Source: an uncultured Muribaculaceae bacterium (GTDB lineage: Bacteria; Bacteroidota; Bacteroidia; Bacteroidales; Muribaculaceae). From it: a stretch of 14,343 bases of DNA. A program made the translations under genes and the position numbers. The DNA is taken from assembly GCA_910577585.1 (NCBI GenBank), contig CAJTNN010000042.1, positions 1 to 14,343 of the forward strand, read 5' to 3'. Below the pieces are notes generated by a model. That model did no database searches and was not told the origin of the DNA. It saw nothing but the letters and a program-made list of their open reading frames with translations. The stretch's first letter is position 1. Each line of letters opens with the position of its first letter. Below are positions 7,754 through 14,275 of this stretch, piece after piece.

Positions 7754-7813
7754 CGCAAAGGATGTAGTCTCTTGGGGGGCGACCACCATCCGGCACGATC
7801 CGCGTTGTCACAA

Positions 7814-7826
7814 GGCGCATAGCGCC
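7814..7826. repeat. Small hairpin in right arm (GGCGC-ATA-GCGCC)
   Basis: The inverted-orientation counterpart of the hairpin at 7500-7512, with flanking bases conserved on both sides (17 nt identical in total). Confidence 0.6.
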
Positions 7827-7903
7827 GATGTGCCTGCGACCCAATCCAATTGCATCATCAAAAGAAAATCCGCGTTAATCCATCCCATCCGCGATCGCAA
7901 CGA

Positions 7904-7916
7904 GCTGCGCAGCAGC
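7904..7916. repeat. Small hairpin in right arm (GCTGC-GCA-GCAGC)
   Basis: A 5-bp stem with a 3-nt loop at the place homologous to 7404-7416. Relative to that copy, two adjacent base pairs in the stem are swapped on both strands. The copy at the window start (1-88) begins inside this hairpin. Confidence 0.6.
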
Positions 7917-8000
7917 GAGTAAGAGAATGATCCGCGCCTAAAAAAATTCATTCTCCATCTTCCAAGCCAATTCGGCCAAAGTTGCAACCTTAACTTAGCG
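7913..8000 (+). repeat. Dispersed repeat, outer-end copy B
   Basis: Gapless match to 1-88 (about 89% identity by eye; first 37 bases identical) and inverted match to 14276-14343. It is the right outer end of the large inverted repeat and stops 33 bp before the stop codon of the hemerythrin-LuxR gene. No clear terminator for that gene is seen between them, so its transcript may run into the repeat. Confidence 0.85.
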
Positions 8001-8033
8001 TTTTTGGGGTGGTTGTCGGGGGCAAGGGGCGGT

Positions 8034-8987
8034 CTACATCGGGCGGACGTCGCGGATGTCGACGAGGTTGTGGAGGATGGCGAAGATGGCCAGGCCGGCG
8101 GGTGAGTGGATGCCGAGCTTGGAGCTTAGGTTGCGGCGATGGGTTGTGACGGTGTGGATCGAGAGGCAGAGGTGGTCGGCAATCTCTTTGTTGCTCATGC
8201 CGTGGGCCACACACTTCACGATGTCGCGCTCGCGCTGGCTGAGGGCGTCGATGCCGGGGAGCGATTCGTCAGGGTTGTCAGTGGATGTGGCATCGGGCTC
8301 TGAGGCGGCTCGACGCAGTTTCTCTTCAAGGCGCTCCACGGCGGGCACAAAGAGGGTGCTCTCGACTATGAAGTGCGCCATGAGGTCTTTCTCGCAGTTG
8401 ATGATGTCGAAGAGGGCGGCGCTGAGGGGGATGCTGTCGGGCTGACTGTAGTGATAGATGAAGATATCCTTGAGTTCCTGAAGTTTGGCGGCCATATGGC
8501 TGTGGTTGTCGGAGAACATCGAGATATCGAATTTCTCGTCGGTATTTCCATTGAGCAATCCCTCGACGTAGGTGAATATCTCACTGTTCTCATGCTCCAT
8601 ATGGTTGCGCACCTCGACCACATAATCGTCAAAAAACTTTATCAGCAGCAGTGCCACCTCATTGCTATGGGAGTAGTTGATAGCCTCGATGAGTTTGAGG
8701 CGGATTTTAGGCAGGGTGTAGTCGACGAATGCCGAATGGGCCCGCTTCAGGTAGTCCATCAGTGTGGAAAGCTCTACCGGGAAGCGTTCGTAGGGATGCC
8801 CGCTGATAAGATTGCATACAGCCAGAAAGGTATTGGTGTCGACACTGTTCTGACGGCATATTTCATCGATAGTGCCATCGCCAAACCCGAATGGGATGCC
8901 GAAGCGGGCAATGGCCATAAGGAGCATGTTGTTATGACGGATCAGTGAGCGCATACCGTCGGATGCCACATATTGATGTTCTTCCAT
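8034..8987 (-). CDS. Hemerythrin (RIC/YtfE-like)-LuxR fusion transcriptional regulator
   Basis: A 317-aa predicted one-component cytoplasmic regulator. Residues about 25-62 resemble the ScdA/RIC N-terminal domain (FGFGDGTIDEICRQNSVD), but the Cys-Cys of YtfE (Cys30-Cys31) is replaced by Gly-Phe. Residues about 75-225 form a hemerythrin-like four-helix bundle with di-iron ligand candidates His84, His129, Glu133, His162 or His164, His205 and Glu209. These line up with E. coli YtfE ligands H84, H129, E133, H160, H204 and E208. Residues about 246-310 are a LuxR/GerE helix-turn-helix (LSQRERDIVKCVAHGMSNKE, then IADHLCLSIHTVTTHRRN). An acidic linker (226-243) joins them. There is no transmembrane segment. 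The expected role is sensing O2, NO or redox state through the di-iron site and changing DNA binding; that part is inference. It has its own promoter (9074-9105). The targets are not known. Confidence 0.88.
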   Translation of the reverse strand: MEEHQYVASDGMRSLIRHNNMLLMAIARFGIPFGFGDGTIDEICRQNSVDTNTFLAVCNLISGHPYERFPVELSTLMDYLKRAHSAFVDYTLPKIRLKLIEAINYSHSNEVALLLIKFFDDYVVEVRNHMEHENSEIFTYVEGLLNGNTDEKFDISMFSDNHSHMAAKLQELKDIFIYHYSQPDSIPLSAALFDIINCEKDLMAHFIVESTLFVPAVERLEEKLRRAASEPDATSTDNPDESLPGIDALSQRERDIVKCVAHGMSNKEIADHLCLSIHTVTTHRRNLSSKLGIHSPAGLAIFAILHNLVDIRDVRPM

Positions 8988-9073
8988 ATCTTATTCAGGT
9001 GGGGTGGAATCTACGAAATCGTTTGATTGACTTCATTTGCACGCCGCAGAGCCCCGCGGCGGCAGTCGTCTTG

Positions 9074-9105
9074 CAAAGTTAATGATTCTCCGCCGTGGCG
9101 GCAAT
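9074..9105 (-). promoter_or_regulatory. Promoter of the hemerythrin-LuxR regulator gene
   Basis: On the - strand, ATTG (9105-9102) lies 20 nt before TAACTTTG (9081-9074), which is a perfect -7 consensus. The start would be near 9068, leaving an ~80-nt leader. Two GC-rich inverted segments (GCCGCC/GGCGG) lie inside the spacer and leader. A 40-bp palindrome begins about 19 bp upstream of the -33 box. Confidence 0.7.
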
Positions 9106-9123
9106 ACCTAAAAATTGTTAAAC

Positions 9124-9163
9124 AAGTATCTCTCAAAAATTAGCTAATTTCTGAGAGATACTT
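9124..9163. promoter_or_regulatory. 40-bp near-perfect palindrome (operator or terminator)
   Basis: The half-sites AAGTATCTCTCA (9124-9135) and TGAGAGATACTT (9152-9163) are exact inverses. The inner bases continue the symmetry to the AGCT centre, and the only mismatch is the pair 9136/9151. It lies 34 bp after the ispG stop and 19 bp upstream of the regulator's -33 box. As a - strand terminator it would have a long stem, but only TGTTTAACAATTTTT follows, which is a weak U-run. As an operator it would suit a dimeric or tetrameric regulator, perhaps autoregulation by the LuxR-type protein. Both roles are possible. Confidence 0.7.
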
Positions 9164-9197
9164 ACAGTTCAATTTTACTGACCGGCTACTTAAGGGT

Positions 9198-10859
9198 TCA
9201 TTCTTCGGGTTCGCGCCAATCGCCGTTGGCGCGCAGCAGCTCCACCAGCGCCGGGAGGGCTTCGGAGGTGGGGATATTTTTGATTTTCAGTTCCTTCCCT
9301 TTATAGAGACTGACGCGTCCGGGGCCGGCGCCGACATATCCATAGTCGGCATCGGCCATCTCGCCGGGGCCGTTGACTATGCAGCCCATCACGCCGATTT
9401 TGAGTCCCTTGAGATGCGAGGTAGCGCGGCGCACTTCGGCCAGTGTGGCCGGAAGGTCGAAGAGTGTGCGTCCGCAACTCGGGCAGGCTATATACTCCGT
9501 CTTGCTGAAGCGCAGACGCGCGGCCTGCAGGATACCTAAAAGTAATGAGTGGCTCTGCTCGCAGCTGAGGGCAGGAGCATTGATATGCAGGGCATTGCCA
9601 TAGCCGTTGAGCAGGAGGGCGCCGAAGTCGGCGGCGCTCTTGAGGCGCACCATCTCGGGGTCGGCGTCATCATAACTGAGCGAGAGTATAATGGGGTTGC
9701 GCCCTCCGGCGGCATAGTAGCGCTCGATCCATGAGCTCATCTCCCCTACCGGATTGGGGTGGGTAGATGTGAGGAGGATGCTCTTCGCGGGGTCGACCGG
9801 AGCGACTGGCGCGGATGCATCAATGGCCACATGCTCTGTGCAGCCGAGATCGAAGTCCAGGCCGGCCACAAGGGGAGTGCCTGCGGCCAAAGCGACCGGC
9901 TCATCAGCCTGGGGATGGAACGGCGCGGCAAGGTTGCGAAGCGGAGCGGGCATCTCGGCTGCAGGTTCGGCCACCGGCTCATGACCACTGCGCGAGGCGA
10001 TATAGTCGCGAAGAGCCATAGCCACGGGAATCTCATTCTCCGGAGCTTCGGAGAGGGATACGCGTATTGTGTCGCCTATACCCTCGGCAAGGAGAGTGCC
10101 TATACCAACGGCACTCTTCACGCGTCCATCCTCGCCATCGCCGGCCTCGGTGACGCCGAGATGAATCGGAAATGCCATATTCTCGGCCTCCATGCGCTCT
10201 ACGAGCAGGCGCACTGTGGCCACCATCACCACTACATTCGAGGCTTTAATGGAGATTACGATATCCGTGAAATCCACTTCGCGGCATATGCGCAGAAACT
10301 CGAGCACCGATTCGACCATTCCGGCCGGAGTGTCGCCATAGCGGCTCATGATGCGGTCGGAGAGTGAGCCGTGGTTGACACCGAGGCGCACTGCAGTGTG
10401 ATGCTCGCGGCAGATGTCAAGGAATGGCACGAGGGCGGCACGTATACGCTCTATCTCGGCGGCATACTCCTCATCGGTGAATGTGAGCTTGCGGAAGGTG
10501 CGGGCGGCATCGACAAAGTTGCCGGGATTGATGCGCACCTTCTGGCATGTGCGTGCGGCCTCATAGGCGGCTTTAGGATTGAAATGCACATCGGCCACGA
10601 GCGGTACCCGGCAGCCCATGGCGCGGGCCGCCTCGCCTATGGCGGCCATATTTCGGGCCTCGGCTACGCCTTGGGTGGTGAGGCGCACGAGTTCGCCGCC
10701 GGCCTGCGCGATGCGGCTTACCTGTGCGGCTGAGGCTGCGGTGTCGAGTGTATTGGTGTTGGTCATCGATTGCACTCTCACCGGGGCATCGCCTCCGATG
10801 GTGAGATTGCCTACATTGACGCGGCTGCTGCGGCGCCGCCCGTAGTTATATCTGCTCAT
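9198..10859 (-). CDS. ispG: 4-hydroxy-3-methylbut-2-enyl diphosphate synthase (flavodoxin/ferredoxin), long form
   Basis: IspG (GcpE) is a [4Fe-4S] enzyme that converts 2-C-methyl-erythritol 2,4-cyclodiphosphate to HMBPP in the MEP isoprenoid pathway. The TIM-barrel half (about 1-285) shows RVQSMT, VADVHFNP, KVRINPGNF, RLGVNHGSL, IKASN and HLGVTEAG. An insertion of about 90-150 residues follows, Ala/Pro/Glu-rich near residues 293-330, as in the long IspG form of Bacteroidetes, chlamydiae and plants. The C-terminal domain has the cluster cysteines CPSC (Cys459, Cys462) and Cys493 in GCIVNGPGE, with catalytic-type Glu500. The spacing Cys-7-Glu equals E. coli C305/E312. The ATG at 10859 is preferred over an in-frame TTG at 10877 that would overlap the upstream stop. 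It is the last gene of a four-gene run, 14 bp after the PAP2-like gene. Confidence 0.96.
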   Translation of the reverse strand: MSRYNYGRRRSSRVNVGNLTIGGDAPVRVQSMTNTNTLDTAASAAQVSRIAQAGGELVRLTTQGVAEARNMAAIGEAARAMGCRVPLVADVHFNPKAAYEAARTCQKVRINPGNFVDAARTFRKLTFTDEEYAAEIERIRAALVPFLDICREHHTAVRLGVNHGSLSDRIMSRYGDTPAGMVESVLEFLRICREVDFTDIVISIKASNVVVMVATVRLLVERMEAENMAFPIHLGVTEAGDGEDGRVKSAVGIGTLLAEGIGDTIRVSLSEAPENEIPVAMALRDYIASRSGHEPVAEPAAEMPAPLRNLAAPFHPQADEPVALAAGTPLVAGLDFDLGCTEHVAIDASAPVAPVDPAKSILLTSTHPNPVGEMSSWIERYYAAGGRNPIILSLSYDDADPEMVRLKSAADFGALLLNGYGNALHINAPALSCEQSHSLLLGILQAARLRFSKTEYIACPSCGRTLFDLPATLAEVRRATSHLKGLKIGVMGCIVNGPGEMADADYGYVGAGPGRVSLYKGKELKIKNIPTSEALPALVELLRANGDWREPEE

Positions 10860-10873
10860 TGGATTCTGTTGTT

Positions 10874-11626
10874 TCAATTATTGGGGAGGAGCAGGGTCAT
10901 GCCGAGCACTCCGGCTATCCCTACAATCTCTCCGGCCACTGTCTGCAATGCCGTGTGACGGCCGAGCCATACGCGTGCCGAGCCGAGAAGTCCGGCGGCG
11001 ATTACGGCTCCTATGGCCCAGCCATACAGATTGTAGTGAGGCAGGCCATAGCGGTTCATTATCATCAGCATTGCGATAAAGCCACCGATTCCGGCACCGT
11101 GGGCCGATATCTTCCAGCGGAAGTTGACAAGGAGGTTGATCACTGTGGCCAGTGCGGCGCCTACATAGAAGTAGCTCACCCAGCGGGGCAATCCGGTGGT
11201 GAGCAGGTATACGCCGCAGCCGAGGAGGCAGCATCCGGTGATAAGATAGGGTATGAGGCGGTCGGTGCGGCGTGTGAGGGCCACATCGCTGACATCGCCG
11301 AAGCGGGTCAGCACCCATATGCCGAGGCCGGGCAAGAGGCCGGTGGCGGCAAAGACTATACCGGTGATGATCAGTTTTGTCGACATCGGCGCATACGACA
11401 GCACCGAGAGGGCGAAGACCATGATAATGCCATACGTCGGCATAAGCACCGGCGAGAGCACCCACGACAGGAAGTGGGATATGGCGGTGACTACCCCACT
11501 GCCGGCTGAACGCACGTCATCGGCCGGCGCCACTTCAGAGTGCGGCGCCTGGCTTAGGGCGTGCCCGGGCGTATCGGGCATCTGATTGCCGGACTGAGGC
11601 ATCTGGTTATCTCGTGATTCTTCCAT
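10874..11626 (-). CDS. PAP2-superfamily-like integral membrane protein, possible isoprenyl/lipid phosphatase
   Basis: A 250-aa protein with a polar, probably disordered N terminus (1-45, with a repeated NQMP) and about six hydrophobic helices from residue 46. Motifs resemble degenerate PAP2 signatures. RRTDRLIP (119-126) stands for KX6RP. SAHG (174-177) stands for PSGH. ARVWLGRHTALQ (217-228) stands for SRX5HX3D, with the Arg218-X5-His224 spacing kept but Asp replaced by Gln228. Such Bacteroidetes membrane proteins are usually annotated as PAP2-family phosphatases. A role on an isoprenoid diphosphate would fit its position next to ispG, but this is inference. Given the altered third motif, loss or change of activity cannot be excluded. 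It starts 12 bp after the pseudouridine synthase gene, suggesting translational coupling. Confidence 0.72.
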   Translation of the reverse strand: MEESRDNQMPQSGNQMPDTPGHALSQAPHSEVAPADDVRSAGSGVVTAISHFLSWVLSPVLMPTYGIIMVFALSVLSYAPMSTKLIITGIVFAATGLLPGLGIWVLTRFGDVSDVALTRRTDRLIPYLITGCCLLGCGVYLLTTGLPRWVSYFYVGAALATVINLLVNFRWKISAHGAGIGGFIAMLMIMNRYGLPHYNLYGWAIGAVIAAGLLGSARVWLGRHTALQTVAGEIVGIAGVLGMTLLLPNN

Positions 11627-11638
11627 AGCTTTATAGGC

Positions 11639-12712
11639 TCAGTCTTCCTGCTGAGGCTCTTTAGAGGCCGGTGATTCGGCGCTACCCTTGATGCCCCCCA
11701 CCATCTTGAGGAATTTCTGAGGCACGGGGGTCTCGAAGCGCATGTCGCGGCGTGTGATGGGATGCGCGAAGCGCAGTGTGCGCGCATGCAGGGCAAGGCG
11801 TCCTATCGGACTGGCTTTGGCTCCATATTTGCGGTCGCCCACAATGGGGTGGCCCATCTCCTTGGCGTGGACGCGTATCTGATTCTTTCTGCCGGTGTCG
11901 AGCGAGAATTCCACAAGCGAGTAGCCGTGGCCGCGAGCCAGCACACGATAGCGCGTGGTGGCGGGTTTCAATCCCTCGCCGGGTTCGGGGCTGGAATATA
12001 CCTCATATTGCGATGTCTCGCCGAGATAGGAGGTCACCGCGCCCTCATCCTGCTTCACAAAACCCTCGAGCACGGCCACATACTTGCGCTCTATCACCAT
12101 ATTGCGCCAGTTGTGCTGCATGGCCTCCTGGGCTTCTGGATTCTTGGCAAACATCATCAGGCCGCTTGTGGCGCGGTCGAGGCGATGCACGACAAAGATC
12201 TTATTCGAGGGACTGACACTCTTCACGTAGTCTTTGAGGATATTGTAGGCGGTGGCCTCTTTCTTGAGGCTGCCGGTGCCGACTGAGAGGAGTCCGTAGC
12301 CTTTGTTGACCACAATCACATCGTCGTCCTCATACACCATCTGCATTCTGGGATTGCGAAACACCACATATGGGCGTGTGAGATTGAGCTCGACCCACTG
12401 GCCGGGCTCTACGGGCGCATCGAAAGCTGTGGTGACGACCCCGTTGATCATCAGGTGGCCGAATTTGAGCCATTTCTTCACATCGTTGCGCGGCGCGGAG
12501 GGGAAGGCTGTGGCCACGAATTGCATCAGGCCCACACTCTCGGCGCCTTGGTTCTGACGCGCCAGTATGCGGTCAGGCTCATGATTATTGCGTTTTTGGA
12601 ATGCCATACTCTCATTGGTTATCTGCAAGGTGAGAGCCATGTCGGGCGCCGGCACACCTCTCTTCTGCATCAATTCTTTGGTTTGCAAAGATTTAGCTCC
12701 ACTCCCGACCAT
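11639..12712 (-). CDS. RluA/RluD-family pseudouridine synthase
   Basis: This enzyme would isomerise specific uridines to pseudouridine in rRNA or tRNA. An S4 RNA-binding domain spans about 66-110 (RNDVKKWLKFGHLMINGVV). The catalytic domain spans about 124-330, with the family signature VVHRLDRATSGLMMFAK and catalytic Asp179. GRKNQIRVHAKEMGHPIVGD is the conserved C-terminal motif. The first ATG (12712) gives a 35-residue extension without family features. ATGs at 12670, 12640 and especially 12607 (MAFQKRNNHEPD) are alternatives. The exact target uridine cannot be told from the sequence. The C-terminal ~25 residues are a charged, Ser/Glu-rich tail. It starts 27 bp after the DUF2851 gene and is followed 12 bp later by the PAP2-like gene. 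Confidence 0.92.
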   Translation of the reverse strand: MVGSGAKSLQTKELMQKRGVPAPDMALTLQITNESMAFQKRNNHEPDRILARQNQGAESVGLMQFVATAFPSAPRNDVKKWLKFGHLMINGVVTTAFDAPVEPGQWVELNLTRPYVVFRNPRMQMVYEDDDVIVVNKGYGLLSVGTGSLKKEATAYNILKDYVKSVSPSNKIFVVHRLDRATSGLMMFAKNPEAQEAMQHNWRNMVIERKYVAVLEGFVKQDEGAVTSYLGETSQYEVYSSPEPGEGLKPATTRYRVLARGHGYSLVEFSLDTGRKNQIRVHAKEMGHPIVGDRKYGAKASPIGRLALHARTLRFAHPITRRDMRFETPVPQKFLKMVGGIKGSAESPASKEPQQED

Positions 12713-12739
12713 TCTTCACGCGTCAGGGGCGGAAATATC

Positions 12740-14101
12740 TTACAAAGATAACAAACTCTGCTGATTCTTTTCCTCTCCCGGCTTAAAAAAACGTGTGCTT
12801 CCGGCGCGTGAGCGCAGCAGATAGTGGCCGAAGCGGCAGTCAAGGCAGCGGTCGCGGTCGCAGTATTCGTTGCGCAGGTGAAGCAGTGCCTGGCTGCGCA
12901 GGGCGTCGTCGGCCTCAAGGCCGGCCTCTTTCCAGCGGGTGATGATGCTGTTGCGCTCGGGTTGCAGGCGGGTGAGCATGTTGGCGCCGCGTTCGGCGAG
13001 TTCGAAGTCGCCGCTGATGCGGGCATGGGCGCAATAGAATGGGGCGGCCACATTGATAATCAGCAGGCGCCGGCTGCTTTCTGAGAGATTGCGCGGAGCG
13101 GAGATTTCGCCACCCTCGGCGCCGAAGGCTGCATGATTGGCCCAATAGCCCTCGAGATGCCAGTCGAAGAGTTCGAGAAGGGCATCGATGTCGGCATTGG
13201 CGCTGATAAGCGAGTCGGTGAAGCGCACACCGTGGTGCAGGGCGGAGGCAAGCAGGGCGATGCGGCGGTGAGGGAAATTCTGTGGGCGTGTGCGTGCATA
13301 TTTCCAGAGGTCGCCGCGCATGGGATGCAGGACATACTTTCGACTCAGGAAGGCGTATTCGCGGCATAGCAGCTGATAGTACTCATCAAATATATTGCGC
13401 GATGAGTCGAGCATACCGGCCTGGCCGAAGAGCAGGGCCTCGACCTGCAGCAGGTCGTCGGCATGATGATAGACATATTTCAGCGGGAGATTTTTGGCCA
13501 GCATCTCGAAGGGCTGCGAGTTGAGGCCGAAGCCCAGACCGCGTGCGAAGAGGGTAAATACGGCCTGTTCCCAATCGCCCTGCAGTTGCGATTGATATTC
13601 AAGCAGACGCGAAGCCTTGGCGTGCATGCGCTCCATGGCGAGTGTCTCGAGCCAGTCGGTGCGTACGAGGGGTGGAATCTGCGCTATCATGCGGCTGCAG
13701 CGCACCCCCTTCATCTCAGCGGCGAGGCAGGCATAGGTCATATAAAAGTCTTGGGGGAGCACAATCTCTACCTGCGGAATCTCACTGCCGTCGCGGCGCA
13801 GGATACGCACGTCGTCGACAGCCACCACATGCAGCGCCACACTGTCGTAGGCCGGGTCAGAGTCATGGCCATGGCGATACCAGTCGGAGGCCTTGACATG
13901 AATCTCCACATTCCCCACCCACTCCTGACCGTCGATGCGCAGGCGTGCCCCCTGGAAGTCGGGGCCCGCATCCTCATTGTGGCGTCCGGGCCAGAGCACC
14001 TCAAGTGGTCGCGAGTCGCAAGTCAGCAACCGCGGACCCACCATGCGGTGGCGCCATATGTAGTGGTAGAGCAGTTCCATGATTGAGGCTGACAACTCCA
14101 T
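12740..14101 (-). CDS. DUF2851 family protein (function unknown)
   Basis: A 453-aa protein conserved in Bacteroidetes, recognised by its N-terminal pattern. GPDF (46-49) is followed by GNVEIHVKASDW (63-74), YRHGHDSDPAYDSV (75-88) and LHVVAV (90-95). The acidic and His residues Asp48, Glu66, His68, Asp73 and His79 are the best conserved and could form a metal or catalytic site; this is inference. The middle part is helical. Near the C terminus, CDRDRCLDC gives three closely spaced cysteines (Cys414, Cys419, Cys422), as usual for this family, suggesting metal binding. An ATG at 14080 (MELLYHYIW) is a good alternative start. It is the first gene of the run to ispG and has its own promoter. No signal peptide is seen, so it is probably cytoplasmic. 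Confidence 0.9.
   Translation of the reverse strand: MELSASIMELLYHYIWRHRMVGPRLLTCDSRPLEVLWPGRHNEDAGPDFQGARLRIDGQEWVGNVEIHVKASDWYRHGHDSDPAYDSVALHVVAVDDVRILRRDGSEIPQVEIVLPQDFYMTYACLAAEMKGVRCSRMIAQIPPLVRTDWLETLAMERMHAKASRLLEYQSQLQGDWEQAVFTLFARGLGFGLNSQPFEMLAKNLPLKYVYHHADDLLQVEALLFGQAGMLDSSRNIFDEYYQLLCREYAFLSRKYVLHPMRGDLWKYARTRPQNFPHRRIALLASALHHGVRFTDSLISANADIDALLELFDWHLEGYWANHAAFGAEGGEISAPRNLSESSRRLLIINVAAPFYCAHARISGDFELAERGANMLTRLQPERNSIITRWKEAGLEADDALRSQALLHLRNEYCDRDRCLDCRFGHYLLRSRAGSTRFFKPGEEKNQQSLLSL
12743..12750 (-). promoter_or_regulatory. Possible internal -7 element before the pseudouridine synthase gene
   Basis: TATCTTTG on the - strand matches TAnnTTTG exactly and lies at the very end of the DUF2851 gene. 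No -33 TTTG is found at the right distance. The start would be near 12737, about 24 nt from the first ATG or 130 nt from the ATG at 12607. It could be a weak internal start within the operon. Confidence 0.35.
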
Positions 14102-14175
14102 GCCTCACCAAACTCCGCATCCGTACAGGACACGGGCAATCACCATCGACTGTGGCCGGCAGAGTGTCTGAATCA

Positions 14176-14205
14176 CAAATTTAGCCAAAATTTGGGATTT
14201 GCAAG
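14176..14205 (-). promoter_or_regulatory. Promoter of the DUF2851-to-ispG operon
   Basis: On the - strand TAAATTTG (14183-14176) matches TAnnTTTG exactly. CTTG (14205-14202) lies 18 nt upstream, one less than the usual 19-21. The start would be near 14170, with a 70-90 nt leader. The outer repeat copy begins about 70 bp further upstream. Confidence 0.6.
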
Positions 14206-14275
14206 GGTGGCTTGCCTATTTTTTTCGCTTCAACATCAATTTCTTTCATGGGGGTAGTGGGGGCAGTGGGGCCAA

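Larger units (their letters stand above)
7345..8000. repeat. Large imperfect inverted repeat element (~650 bp)
   Basis: The left arm (about 7345-7515) is the degenerate reverse complement of the right arm (about 7811-7980), centred near 7660. Anchor matches are as follows. The 26-nt block 7422-7447 matches the reverse complement of 7868-7893 with one mismatch (core ATGGATTAACGCGGAT). The 17-nt block 7499-7515 exactly matches the reverse complement of 7811-7827. The outer AAGATGG/GAATGAATTT text (7364-7383) matches near 7948-7966. The interior holds the 11-mer arrays. It carries no credible gene and separates the + strand operon from the - strand regulator gene. It may be a non-autonomous mobile element, a palindromic-repeat cluster or a structured transcript. 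Confidence 0.75.

Noticed and set aside
7240..7754. CRISPR array
   Set aside because: Repeats are 11 nt, spacers are 5-9 nt and similar to each other, orientation switches, and no cas genes are nearby.
8373..8948. 191-aa + strand frame inside the hemerythrin-LuxR gene
   Set aside because: It is a shadow of the real - strand gene, which has full domain support.
10859..10877. TTG start for ispG at 10877
   Set aside because: It adds six residues with no conservation expected and overlaps the upstream stop; the ATG at 10859 begins right before the conserved RRRSSRVNVGN region.
13463..14086. 207-aa + strand frame inside the DUF2851 gene
   Set aside because: It is antisense to a conserved protein family, with no signature of its own.
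14249..14273. G-quadruplex-like G runs near the right end
   Set aside because: Only three runs of four or more G are present; a fourth run for a canonical quadruplex is missing.
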